Notes under the pieces: model-generated
The model's database searches: none
Told to the model about the DNA's origin: nothing
Seen by the model: only the letters and a program-made list of their open reading frames with translations
From: JBFHQE01 sp041592335
GTDB lineage: Bacteria > Pseudomonadota > Gammaproteobacteria > Thiohalobacterales > Thiohalobacteraceae
Reading direction: 5' to 3'
DNA length: 10,642 bases
Assembly (NCBI GenBank): GCA_041592335.1
Contig: JBFHQE010000036.1
Coordinates: 1 to 10,642 of the forward strand
Translations under genes and position numbers: made by a program
Shown here: positions 1-7,490 of the stretch, in pieces
How positions within the stretch are numbered: position 1 is the first letter of the stretch
How the letters are laid out: every line of letters starts with the position of its first letter

Positions 1-134
1 GGACTGACTTATCGATTTACTCACAAACCAAGCTGAATGCCATCGCCAGACAACTAAATGAACGCCCCAGAAAAACCTTGGGTTTTGAAACACCCGCTGA
101 TAGATTTAACGCCTGTGTTGCAACGATCCATTGA
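1..134 (+). CDS. IS30-family transposase, C-terminal end only (5' part outside window)
   Basis: Reading from base 3, this frame gives 43 residues and then TGA at 132-134. It contains the segments LNAIARQLNERPRKTLGF and ETPADRFNACVA. This is the characteristic C-terminal block of IS30-family DDE transposases, in which LNxRPRKTLG is followed a few residues later by a TP(A/E)-type motif close to the stop. The catalytic D, D and E residues lie upstream of this block and are outside the window, so it cannot be judged whether the enzyme is intact. It is the only gene on the plus strand and converges on the small gene ending at 454. Family assignment rests on recognition of this block alone, but that block is highly diagnostic. 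Confidence 0.85.
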   Translation, partial: TDLSIYSQTKLNAIARQLNERPRKTLGFETPADRFNACVATIH

Positions 135-142
135 AACCGCAG
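1..142 (+). mobile_element. Right end of an IS30-family insertion sequence (boundary approximate)
   Basis: The segment around 114-142 (TGTGTTGCA..., then TTGAAACCGC) overlaps the transposase stop codon. It resembles IS30-family terminal repeats, which often start near TGTTGCA and contain a TTGAA-CCGC stretch. In such elements the terminal repeat encodes the last residues of the transposase. I therefore place the right end close to base 142, but the left end is outside the window, so the repeat cannot be paired and no target duplication can be read. The boundary is inference. Confidence 0.5.
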
Positions 143-438
143 CTAGTTGCAGCCCTCAGCCCGAAATGTACCAATTTTTCTTCTGATCGTCCGCTTTCGG
201 GTAAATTTTGGATAGCACCTGGCTTCCTCAATGTCGGCTTTTGGTTATTTCCATGGTTTGTCTGACCCTAGCACCAGACTTCCGCTAAGTGCCGTTTTGA
301 GACCAAGCTGCGGGAATCTGTTAGGTCCGCTTTCGATCAGTGATTAGTGGCCAATCCAACCAACACCCCTGGATTCTGGCTTTCGCCGGAATGACGATGC
401 TTTTTTACGGTAGCGTCAACTCAACCTACTTATAAACA
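135..438. other. Gene-free stretch between insertion-sequence tail and small gene
   Basis: I see no credible coding region here on either strand, no RNA gene and no clear promoter. The 11-base word GTCCGCTTTCG occurs twice in the same orientation (189-199 and 325-335). A hairpin-forming repeat lies at 371-395. The rest looks like degenerate intergenic DNA, plausibly left by past insertions, although nothing in it identifies a specific element. Confidence 0.6.
371..395. repeat. Short extragenic palindrome (GGATTCTGGCTTTCGCCGGA type)
   Basis: ATTCTGGC at 373-380 and GCCGGAAT at 385-392 form an 8-bp stem with one T-G wobble and a TTTC loop, followed by GACG. Dispersed palindromes of this class, with a GGATTCC-GGC stem and an AATGACG flank, are common between genes in many proteobacteria. 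A run of six T at 401-406 follows on the plus strand, but it sits 8 bases past the stem, so I do not call a terminator. Only one copy is present in the window. Confidence 0.5.
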
Positions 439-471
439 ATCAAAAAAGGGAACCTAAGCCCCCTCTTCGAT
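439..471 (-). terminator. Candidate intrinsic terminator of the cnp1-like/parE/parC block
   Basis: Read on the minus strand, ATCGAAGAGGG (471-461) can pair with CCCTTTTTTGAT (450-439) across a 10-base loop. The match uses wobble pairs and one bulged U, and the U-run forms the descending arm of the stem. The ascending arm lies inside the last codons of the 69-residue gene, and the stop codon falls in the loop. The G-C core is only about three pairs, so strength is uncertain. Its position directly after the last gene supports the call. Confidence 0.4.
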
Positions 472-663
472 TTTCTCCAGACTCTGTGTTGGTCGATCGC
501 CGCGCCGGTAATACAGAAACGGCTGCATCATTTCCTCATATGCCGCATCACGTTTTTCCTTACTGTCGTACCAGCGCGTCCACCCCCAACTCTCACCCAG
601 CAAATGTGGCGCCGCCATCGGATCGCCTTTGGGTAAGGTGCCGCGAATACCGTATTTCTTCAT
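454..663 (-). CDS. Small hypothetical protein downstream of parC (69 aa)
   Basis: This encodes a 69-residue soluble, charged protein with no signal peptide, membrane segment or cysteine. It opens with MKKYGIRGTLPKGDPM and has a tryptophan- and tyrosine-rich middle (WGWTRWYD, residues 26-33) and a YYRRGD motif near residue 51. I think small proteins of this type recur in gammaproteobacteria, but I do not recognise a named family and give no function. The evidence that it is a real gene is structural. It begins 12 bases after the parC stop, and a good Shine-Dalgarno sequence (GAGGG, 8 bases before ATG) overlaps the end of parC. It also runs to a candidate terminator. It is very probably co-transcribed with parC and translationally coupled to it. 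Confidence 0.8.
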   Translation of the reverse strand: MKKYGIRGTLPKGDPMAAPHLLGESWGWTRWYDSKEKRDAAYEEMMQPFLYYRRGDRPTQSLEKIEEGA

Positions 664-675
664 GAATGAAACCCT

Positions 676-2925
676 CTACGACTCAATCGTTAACTTATCC
701 ACTTTCTGGAAACCGCGCGGAAGTTTCTTGCCACGCTGTCCACGCGCGCCCTGATACTCTTCCAGATCAGCCAGCTTGAACCTGGTGTGACGCTTGCCCG
801 CCACCACTACCAGTTGCTGCTTATCATGCACACTGGCCGCACCGATCATGGCTTCTTCGCCTGACGCAAATTTCTTGCTCGGGATGCCCAGAATCTTGTT
901 GCCCTTGCCCTTGGCCATCTGCGGCAGATCCTTGATCGGGAACACCAGCATCTGGCCGGTGCTGTTAACCGCCGCCAGCTGATCATGATCATAATCCACC
1001 ACCCGCATTGGTGGCAGCACCTGCGCGCCCTTGGGCACGTTGATGACACTCTTGCCGTTCTTGTTGCGCGTAACCATATCACCCAGCTTGGCAACAAAAC
1101 CGTAACCGGCACTGGTGGCAAGCAAGTACAGATCCTCATCCGATCCCATCATGATGCCGGTAAACACCGCACCATCCGGCGGATTCAGCCTTCCGGTCAG
1201 CGGCTCTCCATGACCGCGCGCCGAAGGCAGGGCATGCGCCTGTACCGCATAACAGCGCCCGGTGGAATCCAGGAACATGGCCAACTGGTTACTGCGCCCC
1301 TGCGCACTGGCCAGGAAGCTGTCGCCCGATTTATAGGCCAGTGCTTCGGCATCAACTTCATGCCCTTTCGCGGCACGTACCCAGCCCTTTTCAGAAAGAA
1401 TCACGGTCACCGCTTCACTGGGAACCAGGTCAGTTTCACTCATTGCCTGCGCCGCTTCGCGCGCCACGATTGGTGAGCGCCGATCATCGCCATAGGTTTC
1501 AGCATCCGCTTCCAGTTCCTTGCGAATCAGCGTCTTCAAGCGGCGCTCGGAACCCAGAATAGTTTCCAGCTCCTGCTTCTCTTTGGCCAGTTCACTTTGC
1601 TCATCGCGAATCTTCATCTCTTCCAGGCGAGCCAACTGGCGTAACCGGGTATCCAGAATATAATCCGCCTGCAGCTCTGTCAGCTTGAAGCGTTTCATCA
1701 ATACCGGCTTGGGCTCGTCTTCGGCACGGATAATACGAATCACTTCATCCAGGTTTAGAAACGCGATCAGCAAACCATCCAACAGGTGCAGGCGCTTGTT
1801 AACCTTATCCAGACGATACTCAAGTCGACGGCGTACGGTGGTCGTTCTGAATTCCAGCCACTCTTTAAGAATCGTGCGCAGATCTTTCACCTGTGGACGA
1901 CCATCGATACCGATCACATTCATGTTGATACGGTAAGTGCGCTCCAGATCGGTGGTCGCGAACAGATGCGACATCAGCCCTTCGACATCGACACGGTTGG
2001 AACGCGGCACAATCACCAGCCGCGTGGGGTTTTCATGATCGGATTCATCACGCAGGTCTTCGACCATCGGCAGCTTCTTGGCCTGCATCTGCTGCGCGAT
2101 CTGCTCCAGGATCTTGCCGCCCGGCACCTGGTGCGGCAGCGCGGTGATAATGATGTCGCCCTGCTCCATCTCGTAACGCGCACGCATGCGCACCGAACCA
2201 TTACCCGTTTCATAGGCTTTCAGGATTTCGTCACGCGGCGTGATGATTTCGGCATCCGTCGGGAAGTCCGGCCCCAGCACATGCTCACACAAGTCAGTAA
2301 CCGTGGATTTAGGCGCTTCCAGCAAGCGAATTGCCGCACTGGCAACTTCCTTAAGGTTGTGCGGCGGAATATCGGTGGCCATACCGACTGCGATACCGGT
2401 GACACCATTCAACAACAGATTCGGCAAGCGTGCCGGCAATAACGATGGTTCTTCCATGGTGCCATCGAAGTTCGGCACCCAGTCAACCGTACCCTGCCCC
2501 AATTCCTGCAGCAGCACTTCGGCATATTTTGCCAGGCGCGCCTCGGTGTAACGCATGGCGGCAAACGACTTGGGATCATCCGGCGAACCCCAGTTACCCT
2601 GCCCCTCAACCAGCGGGTAGCGGTAACTGAAAGGTTGCGCCATCAACACCATGGCCTCATAACAGGCGCTGTCACCATGCGGGTGAAACTTGCCCAGCAC
2701 ATCACCTACGGTGCGCGCGGATTTCTTGAACTTGGCGGCGGCACTCAGACCCAGTTCTGACATTGCATAAACAATGCGCCGTTGCACTGGCTTTAACCCG
2801 TCGCCGATATGCGGCAGGGCGCGATCCAGAATGACGTACATGGAATAATCCAGGTAGGCCTTCTCGGTAAACTGGCGCAATGGCATCTTTTCGACGCCCT
2901 CGAAATTCAATTCATCTTGACTCAT
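676..2925 (-). CDS. parC: DNA topoisomerase IV subunit A
   Basis: ParC is the DNA cleavage and rejoining subunit of topoisomerase IV, the ParC2-ParE2 enzyme that unlinks daughter chromosomes after replication. The protein has 749 residues, against about 752 in Escherichia coli. The N-terminal breakage-reunion domain holds the motif RYTEARL with the catalytic tyrosine at residue 126 (equivalent to E. coli Tyr120). The quinolone-determining region reads HPHGDSACYEAMV, keeping serine (86) and glutamate (90) at the positions equivalent to E. coli Ser80 and Glu84, which is the sensitive form. Residues from about 500 onward form the beta-pinwheel DNA-wrapping domain. The start is chosen because the following residues (LNFEGVE) match the extended N-terminus of related ParC proteins; no strong Shine-Dalgarno is visible. 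A REP pair separates it from the PilZ gene upstream, and a small gene follows 12 bases downstream. Confidence 0.98.
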   Translation of the reverse strand: MSQDELNFEGVEKMPLRQFTEKAYLDYSMYVILDRALPHIGDGLKPVQRRIVYAMSELGLSAAAKFKKSARTVGDVLGKFHPHGDSACYEAMVLMAQPFSYRYPLVEGQGNWGSPDDPKSFAAMRYTEARLAKYAEVLLQELGQGTVDWVPNFDGTMEEPSLLPARLPNLLLNGVTGIAVGMATDIPPHNLKEVASAAIRLLEAPKSTVTDLCEHVLGPDFPTDAEIITPRDEILKAYETGNGSVRMRARYEMEQGDIIITALPHQVPGGKILEQIAQQMQAKKLPMVEDLRDESDHENPTRLVIVPRSNRVDVEGLMSHLFATTDLERTYRINMNVIGIDGRPQVKDLRTILKEWLEFRTTTVRRRLEYRLDKVNKRLHLLDGLLIAFLNLDEVIRIIRAEDEPKPVLMKRFKLTELQADYILDTRLRQLARLEEMKIRDEQSELAKEKQELETILGSERRLKTLIRKELEADAETYGDDRRSPIVAREAAQAMSETDLVPSEAVTVILSEKGWVRAAKGHEVDAEALAYKSGDSFLASAQGRSNQLAMFLDSTGRCYAVQAHALPSARGHGEPLTGRLNPPDGAVFTGIMMGSDEDLYLLATSAGYGFVAKLGDMVTRNKNGKSVINVPKGAQVLPPMRVVDYDHDQLAAVNSTGQMLVFPIKDLPQMAKGKGNKILGIPSKKFASGEEAMIGAASVHDKQQLVVVAGKRHTRFKLADLEEYQGARGQRGKKLPRGFQKVDKLTIES

Positions 2926-2967
2926 AGCATTAACTTTTAATTAACCTGTCTGCCAACTACGTAATCT

Positions 2968-3035
2968 GTAGGAGCGGGCTTACCCGCGAACAAATGCGGC
3001 ATCATAAACCATTCGCGGGCAAGCCCGCTCCTGCA
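2968..3035. repeat. REP pair (inverted) between the PilZ gene and parC
   Basis: GTAGGAGCGGGCTTACCCGC (2968-2987) and its inverted partner, running from TTCGCGGGC (3012-3020) through AAGCCCGCTCCTGCA (3021-3035), are separated by about 21 bases. Each arm is itself a small palindrome, and the two arms differ at only two positions over 24 bases. The left arm has one stem mismatch (TTA in place of TTG). This is the layout of a bacterial interspersed mosaic element. It sits in the 135-base gap between the PilZ gene stop and the parC start, where it could affect transcript stability or readthrough within the operon. Confidence 0.85.
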
Positions 3036-3060
3036 ATCAAGTCTATTTTGATACCGGCAT

Positions 3061-5577
3061 TTAGTAAGCGGCTTCCGCCGTGATATCGATCAGCTCACCG
3101 TAACCGACCAGTGATTGAATCTGTTCCTGTAACTTTGACGCACGATGGCGCGATTGCTCTCTTAGCTGATCCACTGCCGCATCCAGCTCCAGCTTGTTGA
3201 ACTCCAACGTGTAGGTTGCCATCAACTTCATGATGCGAAAATCCTCCGCCAGCCGGGCTCGGGACAGAAATGCTTCGCGATCATGCTCGGTTTTGAATTC
3301 GAACTCGGTGGCGCTGAACAAGACCATAATCCCGGCATCCGGATCCTTGTCCTTATAAAGATAAACTTCCATTTCTATCGGTGTCGGACGCTGCTCCGAG
3401 CGCGATTGCTGCTTTGCCATCTCTACCAACTGCTGATAAAGCGGCAACAGGATACGCGGGTCGGACAACCAGCTGAAGTCGATATAGTCATCCGACATCT
3501 GGAAAAACTCCAGCACCGGCAGCGGCTCATCCGGCAATGCCACCCACTGCAGGAAGGGGCCGCCGGTTTCCGCTTTCGAAATAAAGAACGGCACTGTCAC
3601 CTGGTTGCGGGCAATGATATTTTCATAGGCTCGTGAAATGGTGGCACCCAGTGTATCGTTGATATCCACCGCCAGCTTGTCGCTGTTCTTGGCAATCAAT
3701 TCCGCGAAAAATTCCTCGATCTTTTTCTCGTCCTTGCCCCCCAGACGCTCCAGCATCACCAGGTTATGCTCGGCGGGTTTAATAGCCACCACGCGGTAGG
3801 GCACCGCCATCAGGTTTAAACTCGGGCGCTTCTTCTGCAAACTGATCAGCGCCAGCTTAACTTCATCACCCTTCTTGATGTCTGGCGCGTCATTCAACAT
3901 TACCGACAACCCGCGCGTGGAGATATCGCGCGTGCGCCCCTGAATTACCTGCTTGCCAACCTGTAACTCGATCGCGGTTTCCGCCAGGTAACGATCTTCC
4001 CTTCTGCGCTCCACATAACCAAAGCGAATCAATTCGGGCGCGGATAAGCCTTCCGGTTTGCCGGCCTGGGCACGAATGTCATCCAGCGGCATCCGGGTAT
4101 TGCCGACCCACACATGCAAGCCCTGCTTATCCACATCACCCACCGGACGACCCATCAGGCGCACAATGACTTTACTAACCTGGTCGGTTAAATCGACCAT
4201 CAGGGCTGCGCAACGGATCGTTTCCAGGCGCGCCTTCAGGCGCGTGGCGGCCTCGTCGGACTTCTCCGCGAGACGTTCCGAGATCAGGGAAAACTTGCGT
4301 TCACTGGCCGAACGAAAATGTTCCGCCGATGGCATCACCTTGAAAATAGCATGTTCCGGATGCTGCAGTGCATGTTGCACAAAGCGCCCGAAATCCGAGG
4401 GATCATCAAATTCGAGGTTCGCTGCGGAATGTATCTTGAGCTCACCTCCCACCGTTTCACGATATAACGCTAGCAACAACTCCTTGCCTTGCGTCAGCCA
4501 TTCAAGCCGATGCGGCAACGCCAGCGCACTGAAGTCGTAACTCTCGATCTGGTTATGAAAGAAATGCAATGCGGGCTGATTGCCGTCGGTTGCCGCCACC
4601 ACGTCCACATGCAGGCCATCGCCGTCCTCCGATAAAAAGAACGGGATCTGCATCAGGTTTTCGGCATAACAGCGCTCATACAATCCAGAAACAATACTCC
4701 AGAAATCGTCCTCGACGTCGAGCTTGTATTTATTTTTGAATTTCTGAATCAGGTCAATGATGAAATCCGAAAAACCCTCTGGCCGACTTTCGCCTACCAG
4801 CCGCAGGCGCAGCAATACTTCCTTTTCATTCTGCTCGCCCCCCATGATTTCGTACTTCAATCCCGACAGGGACTGGTTCGGCGTACTTTCCAGCAAGGCT
4901 GTAAATTCGACTTCAAGGATATCGTCTGGATTGAACGCCTGTAGGCCTTTGATACTCACCTGCAAACCATTCAGGGAAATATCGCGCGTGGATGCCGACA
5001 GCGAACGCCCACCGTGCAACAGCGTCACGCTGGTTACGTACTGCAAGCGTTCTTCGCGACGTTTTTTGAAATAACCGAAGGGGACTATATCCGGATCGTA
5101 GCGCTTCGGCTGCCTGTCTTCATTCACCCTGGAGGGCGCAGTACCCGGCGACGTTTCCGCGCTGACCGCGCTGCTTGCAGCGGCGCGCGCCCTTGCCTCG
5201 GCAGCCTGTTTTGCCTCACGCGCCTTGCGTTCCTCGGCCTCGCGCATGGCCTTAAAGGTATGCTTGCCATTCACTATCGCTTCATAGATGCCGACGGTGA
5301 ATACATCGTTGTACTGATCCAGGCCACGCTGATAAATCTCGTGCGAAATATCATCCAGCCAATGCACCCGGTCATTGATCTTGTATTGCTGGCATTCGCC
5401 GGACACCTTGCCGCGCATGTCGATGACTTCAAAACAGGGCTTGGAGATACGAATCTTCTCCATGCGCTTGAGGAACTGGCCGGTTTCAGAGCTTGCCGTT
5501 ACTACTTCGGTCACCAGGGTCTTGGTGGCTGACCCGGGCTTTACCGCCTTGTAGTGTTTAACGACAATTTTGGTCAT
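3061..5577 (-). CDS. Large protein with two PilZ (cyclic-di-GMP-binding type) domains
   Basis: This encodes an 838-residue protein with no signal peptide or membrane segment, so probably cytoplasmic. After an unrecognised N-terminal region (1-110) comes an Ala/Arg/Glu-rich helix likely to be a coiled coil (about 110-135) and a loose linker. PilZ domain 1 has the RxxxR motif RREER (173-177) and DISLNG (199-204). PilZ domain 2 has RREDR (525-529) and DISTRG (551-556). These are the RxxxR and (D/N)xSxxG motifs that bind cyclic-di-GMP, and both copies are complete. Each PilZ domain is followed by a matching downstream region (PFFLS at 312-316, PFFIS at 663-667; LHFF at 337-340, LEFF at 689-692), so a unit of about 300 residues is duplicated. 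It begins 12 bases after the parE stop and precedes parC, so it is probably co-expressed with topoisomerase IV. The output function is unknown. Nucleotide binding is predicted from the motifs, not shown. Confidence 0.9.
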   Translation of the reverse strand: MTKIVVKHYKAVKPGSATKTLVTEVVTASSETGQFLKRMEKIRISKPCFEVIDMRGKVSGECQQYKINDRVHWLDDISHEIYQRGLDQYNDVFTVGIYEAIVNGKHTFKAMREAEERKAREAKQAAEARARAAASSAVSAETSPGTAPSRVNEDRQPKRYDPDIVPFGYFKKRREERLQYVTSVTLLHGGRSLSASTRDISLNGLQVSIKGLQAFNPDDILEVEFTALLESTPNQSLSGLKYEIMGGEQNEKEVLLRLRLVGESRPEGFSDFIIDLIQKFKNKYKLDVEDDFWSIVSGLYERCYAENLMQIPFFLSEDGDGLHVDVVAATDGNQPALHFFHNQIESYDFSALALPHRLEWLTQGKELLLALYRETVGGELKIHSAANLEFDDPSDFGRFVQHALQHPEHAIFKVMPSAEHFRSASERKFSLISERLAEKSDEAATRLKARLETIRCAALMVDLTDQVSKVIVRLMGRPVGDVDKQGLHVWVGNTRMPLDDIRAQAGKPEGLSAPELIRFGYVERRREDRYLAETAIELQVGKQVIQGRTRDISTRGLSVMLNDAPDIKKGDEVKLALISLQKKRPSLNLMAVPYRVVAIKPAEHNLVMLERLGGKDEKKIEEFFAELIAKNSDKLAVDINDTLGATISRAYENIIARNQVTVPFFISKAETGGPFLQWVALPDEPLPVLEFFQMSDDYIDFSWLSDPRILLPLYQQLVEMAKQQSRSEQRPTPIEMEVYLYKDKDPDAGIMVLFSATEFEFKTEHDREAFLSRARLAEDFRIMKLMATYTLEFNKLELDAAVDQLREQSRHRASKLQEQIQSLVGYGELIDITAEAAY

Positions 5578-5589
5578 TCAGCTCATACC

Positions 5590-7482
5590 CTAACCGATAT
5601 CCGCCAGGTCGCCCTTGGTTTCCAGCCAGGCGCGCCTGTCTGCCACTCGTTTCTTGGACAGCAGCATATCCATGATGGTATGGGTATCGTCGCTGGCATC
5701 CAGCGTCAGCTGCACCAGTCGACGGGTATCGGGATTGACGGTGGTTTCGCGCAACTGCATCGGATTCATTTCACCTAATCCCTTAAAGCGCTGCGTATTG
5801 ACCTTGCCGCGAATTTTTTCCGCCGCAATACGATCATAAATGCCTTGTTTTTCGGCTTCGTCCAGGGCGTAAAACACCTGTTTGCCGACATCGATACGAA
5901 ACAGCGGCGGCATCGCCACATAGACATGACCGGCATCAACCAGCGGCTGGAAGTGACGCAGGAACAGGGCGCACAGCAGTGTCGCAATATGCGCACCGTC
6001 GGAATCCGCATCCGCGAGAATGCAGATCTTGCCATAACGCAAACCGGACAAGTTGGTTGAACCCGGATCGACACCGATCGCCACCGAGATGTCATGCACC
6101 TCCTGGGAAGCCAGCACTTCGCTCGGATCGACTTCCCAGGTATTCAGAATCTTGCCGCGTAACGGCATGATGGCCTGGAACTCGCGGTCGCGCGCCTGCT
6201 TGGCGGAACCGCCCGCGGAATCCCCTTCCACCAGAAACAACTCGGTACGCTTGGAATCCGTTGAAGAACAGTCGGCCAGCTTGCCAGGCAATGCCGGACC
6301 CTGGGTCACCTTCTTGCGCACTACCTTTTTACCGGCACGCATGCGCGACTGCGCGGATTGAATCGCCAGGTTGGCAATGGCTTCACCCGCCTCGGTATGC
6401 TGATTGAGCCACAGACTGAAGGCATCTTTCACCACGCCGGAGACGAACGCGGCGCATTCGCGGGACGACAGCCGTTCCTTGGTCTGACCGGAAAACTGCG
6501 GATCCTGCAATTTCACCGACAGGATGTAACTGCATTTATCCCAGACATCATCCGGCGTAATGCGCACCCCGCGCGGCAACAGGTTACGAAACTCGCAGAA
6601 CTCTCTTATTGCCTCGGTCAAACCGGTGCGCAGGCCATTGACATGGGTGCCGCCCTGCGCGGTTGGAATCAGGTTCACATAACTCTCGGCGACCTGTTCG
6701 CCGCCTTCCGGCAACCAGACTACCGCCCATTCCGCCGCTTCATGATTGCCTTGCAGCGAGCCCGAAAAAGGTTCCTCCGGCAAGCGCTCGGCGTTATTGA
6801 GCGCCTCGACCAGGTAATCGCGCAGTCCGTCGGCGTATTGCCATTCGAGTTTTTCACCACTGGCTTCATCATGGAACTTCACCAGCAGGTTCGGACACAG
6901 CACCGCCTTGGCGCGCAGCACATGCTTGAGTCGCGGCACGGAAAATTTGGGTGAATCGAAATAACTCTGCTCCGGCCAGAAGCGCACCGTGGTGCCGGTA
7001 TTCTGCTTACCTACCGTGCCGACTTCTTCCAGTGGCGAAGTGCGGTTGCCGTGGGCAAAGGCAATGTTGTATTCCTTGCCGCCACGGCGCACCCAGACTT
7101 CCAGGTTCTTCGACAGCGCATTGACTACCGACACCCCGACGCCATGCAGGCCGCCGGAAAACTGATAATTCTTGTTGGAGAACTTGCCGCCCGCATGCAA
7201 TCGCGTGAGGATTACTTCCACCCCGGGCACGCCTTCCTCCGGATGGAGGTCGACCGGCATGCCGCGTCCATCGTCCTTAACTTGCAATGAGCCATCCTTG
7301 AACAGGGTGACTTCGATAGCTTTGGCATGACCTGCAATGGCCTCATCGACAGAGTTGTCGATGACTTCCTGGGCCAGGTGATTGGGGCGCGAGGTGTCGG
7401 TGTACATGCCCGGGCGTTTCTTGACCGGGTCCAGGCCACTTAAAACCTCGATGGTCGAGGCATCGTATGCAGATTTACTCAT
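5590..7482 (-). CDS. parE: DNA topoisomerase IV subunit B
   Basis: ParE is the ATPase subunit that drives strand passage by ParC. At 630 residues it equals the E. coli protein in length. The GHKL ATP-binding fold is shown by EVIDNSVDEA (Asn43 as the magnesium ligand), DDGRGMP (70-76) and the GGLHGVG lid glycines (110-116). QTK (333-335) supplies the lysine that contacts the ATP phosphate. The TOPRIM domain has EGDSAGG (419-425) and DADSDG (491-496), which bind magnesium at the cleavage site. PLRGKILN (440-447) covers the ParE quinolone-determining region. The C-terminus holds QRFKGLGEMNP (564-574), conserved in type II topoisomerases. Only 8 bases separate its ATG from the upstream cnp1-like gene, and 12 bases separate its stop from the PilZ gene. 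No strong Shine-Dalgarno is visible, so coupling to the upstream gene is likely. Confidence 0.98.
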   Translation of the reverse strand: MSKSAYDASTIEVLSGLDPVKKRPGMYTDTSRPNHLAQEVIDNSVDEAIAGHAKAIEVTLFKDGSLQVKDDGRGMPVDLHPEEGVPGVEVILTRLHAGGKFSNKNYQFSGGLHGVGVSVVNALSKNLEVWVRRGGKEYNIAFAHGNRTSPLEEVGTVGKQNTGTTVRFWPEQSYFDSPKFSVPRLKHVLRAKAVLCPNLLVKFHDEASGEKLEWQYADGLRDYLVEALNNAERLPEEPFSGSLQGNHEAAEWAVVWLPEGGEQVAESYVNLIPTAQGGTHVNGLRTGLTEAIREFCEFRNLLPRGVRITPDDVWDKCSYILSVKLQDPQFSGQTKERLSSRECAAFVSGVVKDAFSLWLNQHTEAGEAIANLAIQSAQSRMRAGKKVVRKKVTQGPALPGKLADCSSTDSKRTELFLVEGDSAGGSAKQARDREFQAIMPLRGKILNTWEVDPSEVLASQEVHDISVAIGVDPGSTNLSGLRYGKICILADADSDGAHIATLLCALFLRHFQPLVDAGHVYVAMPPLFRIDVGKQVFYALDEAEKQGIYDRIAAEKIRGKVNTQRFKGLGEMNPMQLRETTVNPDTRRLVQLTLDASDDTHTIMDMLLSKKRVADRRAWLETKGDLADIG

Positions 7483-7490
7483 GCGTGTTT

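Noticed and set aside
371..406. Plus-strand terminator made of the 373-392 hairpin and the T-run at 401-406
   Set aside because: The T-run is 8 bases past the stem rather than adjacent, and the hairpin fits a dispersed palindrome better.
1786..2442. A 218-codon open frame on the plus strand inside parC
   Set aside because: Antisense to strongly conserved parC coding sequence; no family resemblance.
2928..2956. Possible parC promoter (TTGGCA, 17 bases, TTAATG on the minus strand)
   Set aside because: The -10 box would lie two bases before the ATG, so transcription would start inside the gene. I do not call it, although the AT-rich stretch could hide a weaker promoter.
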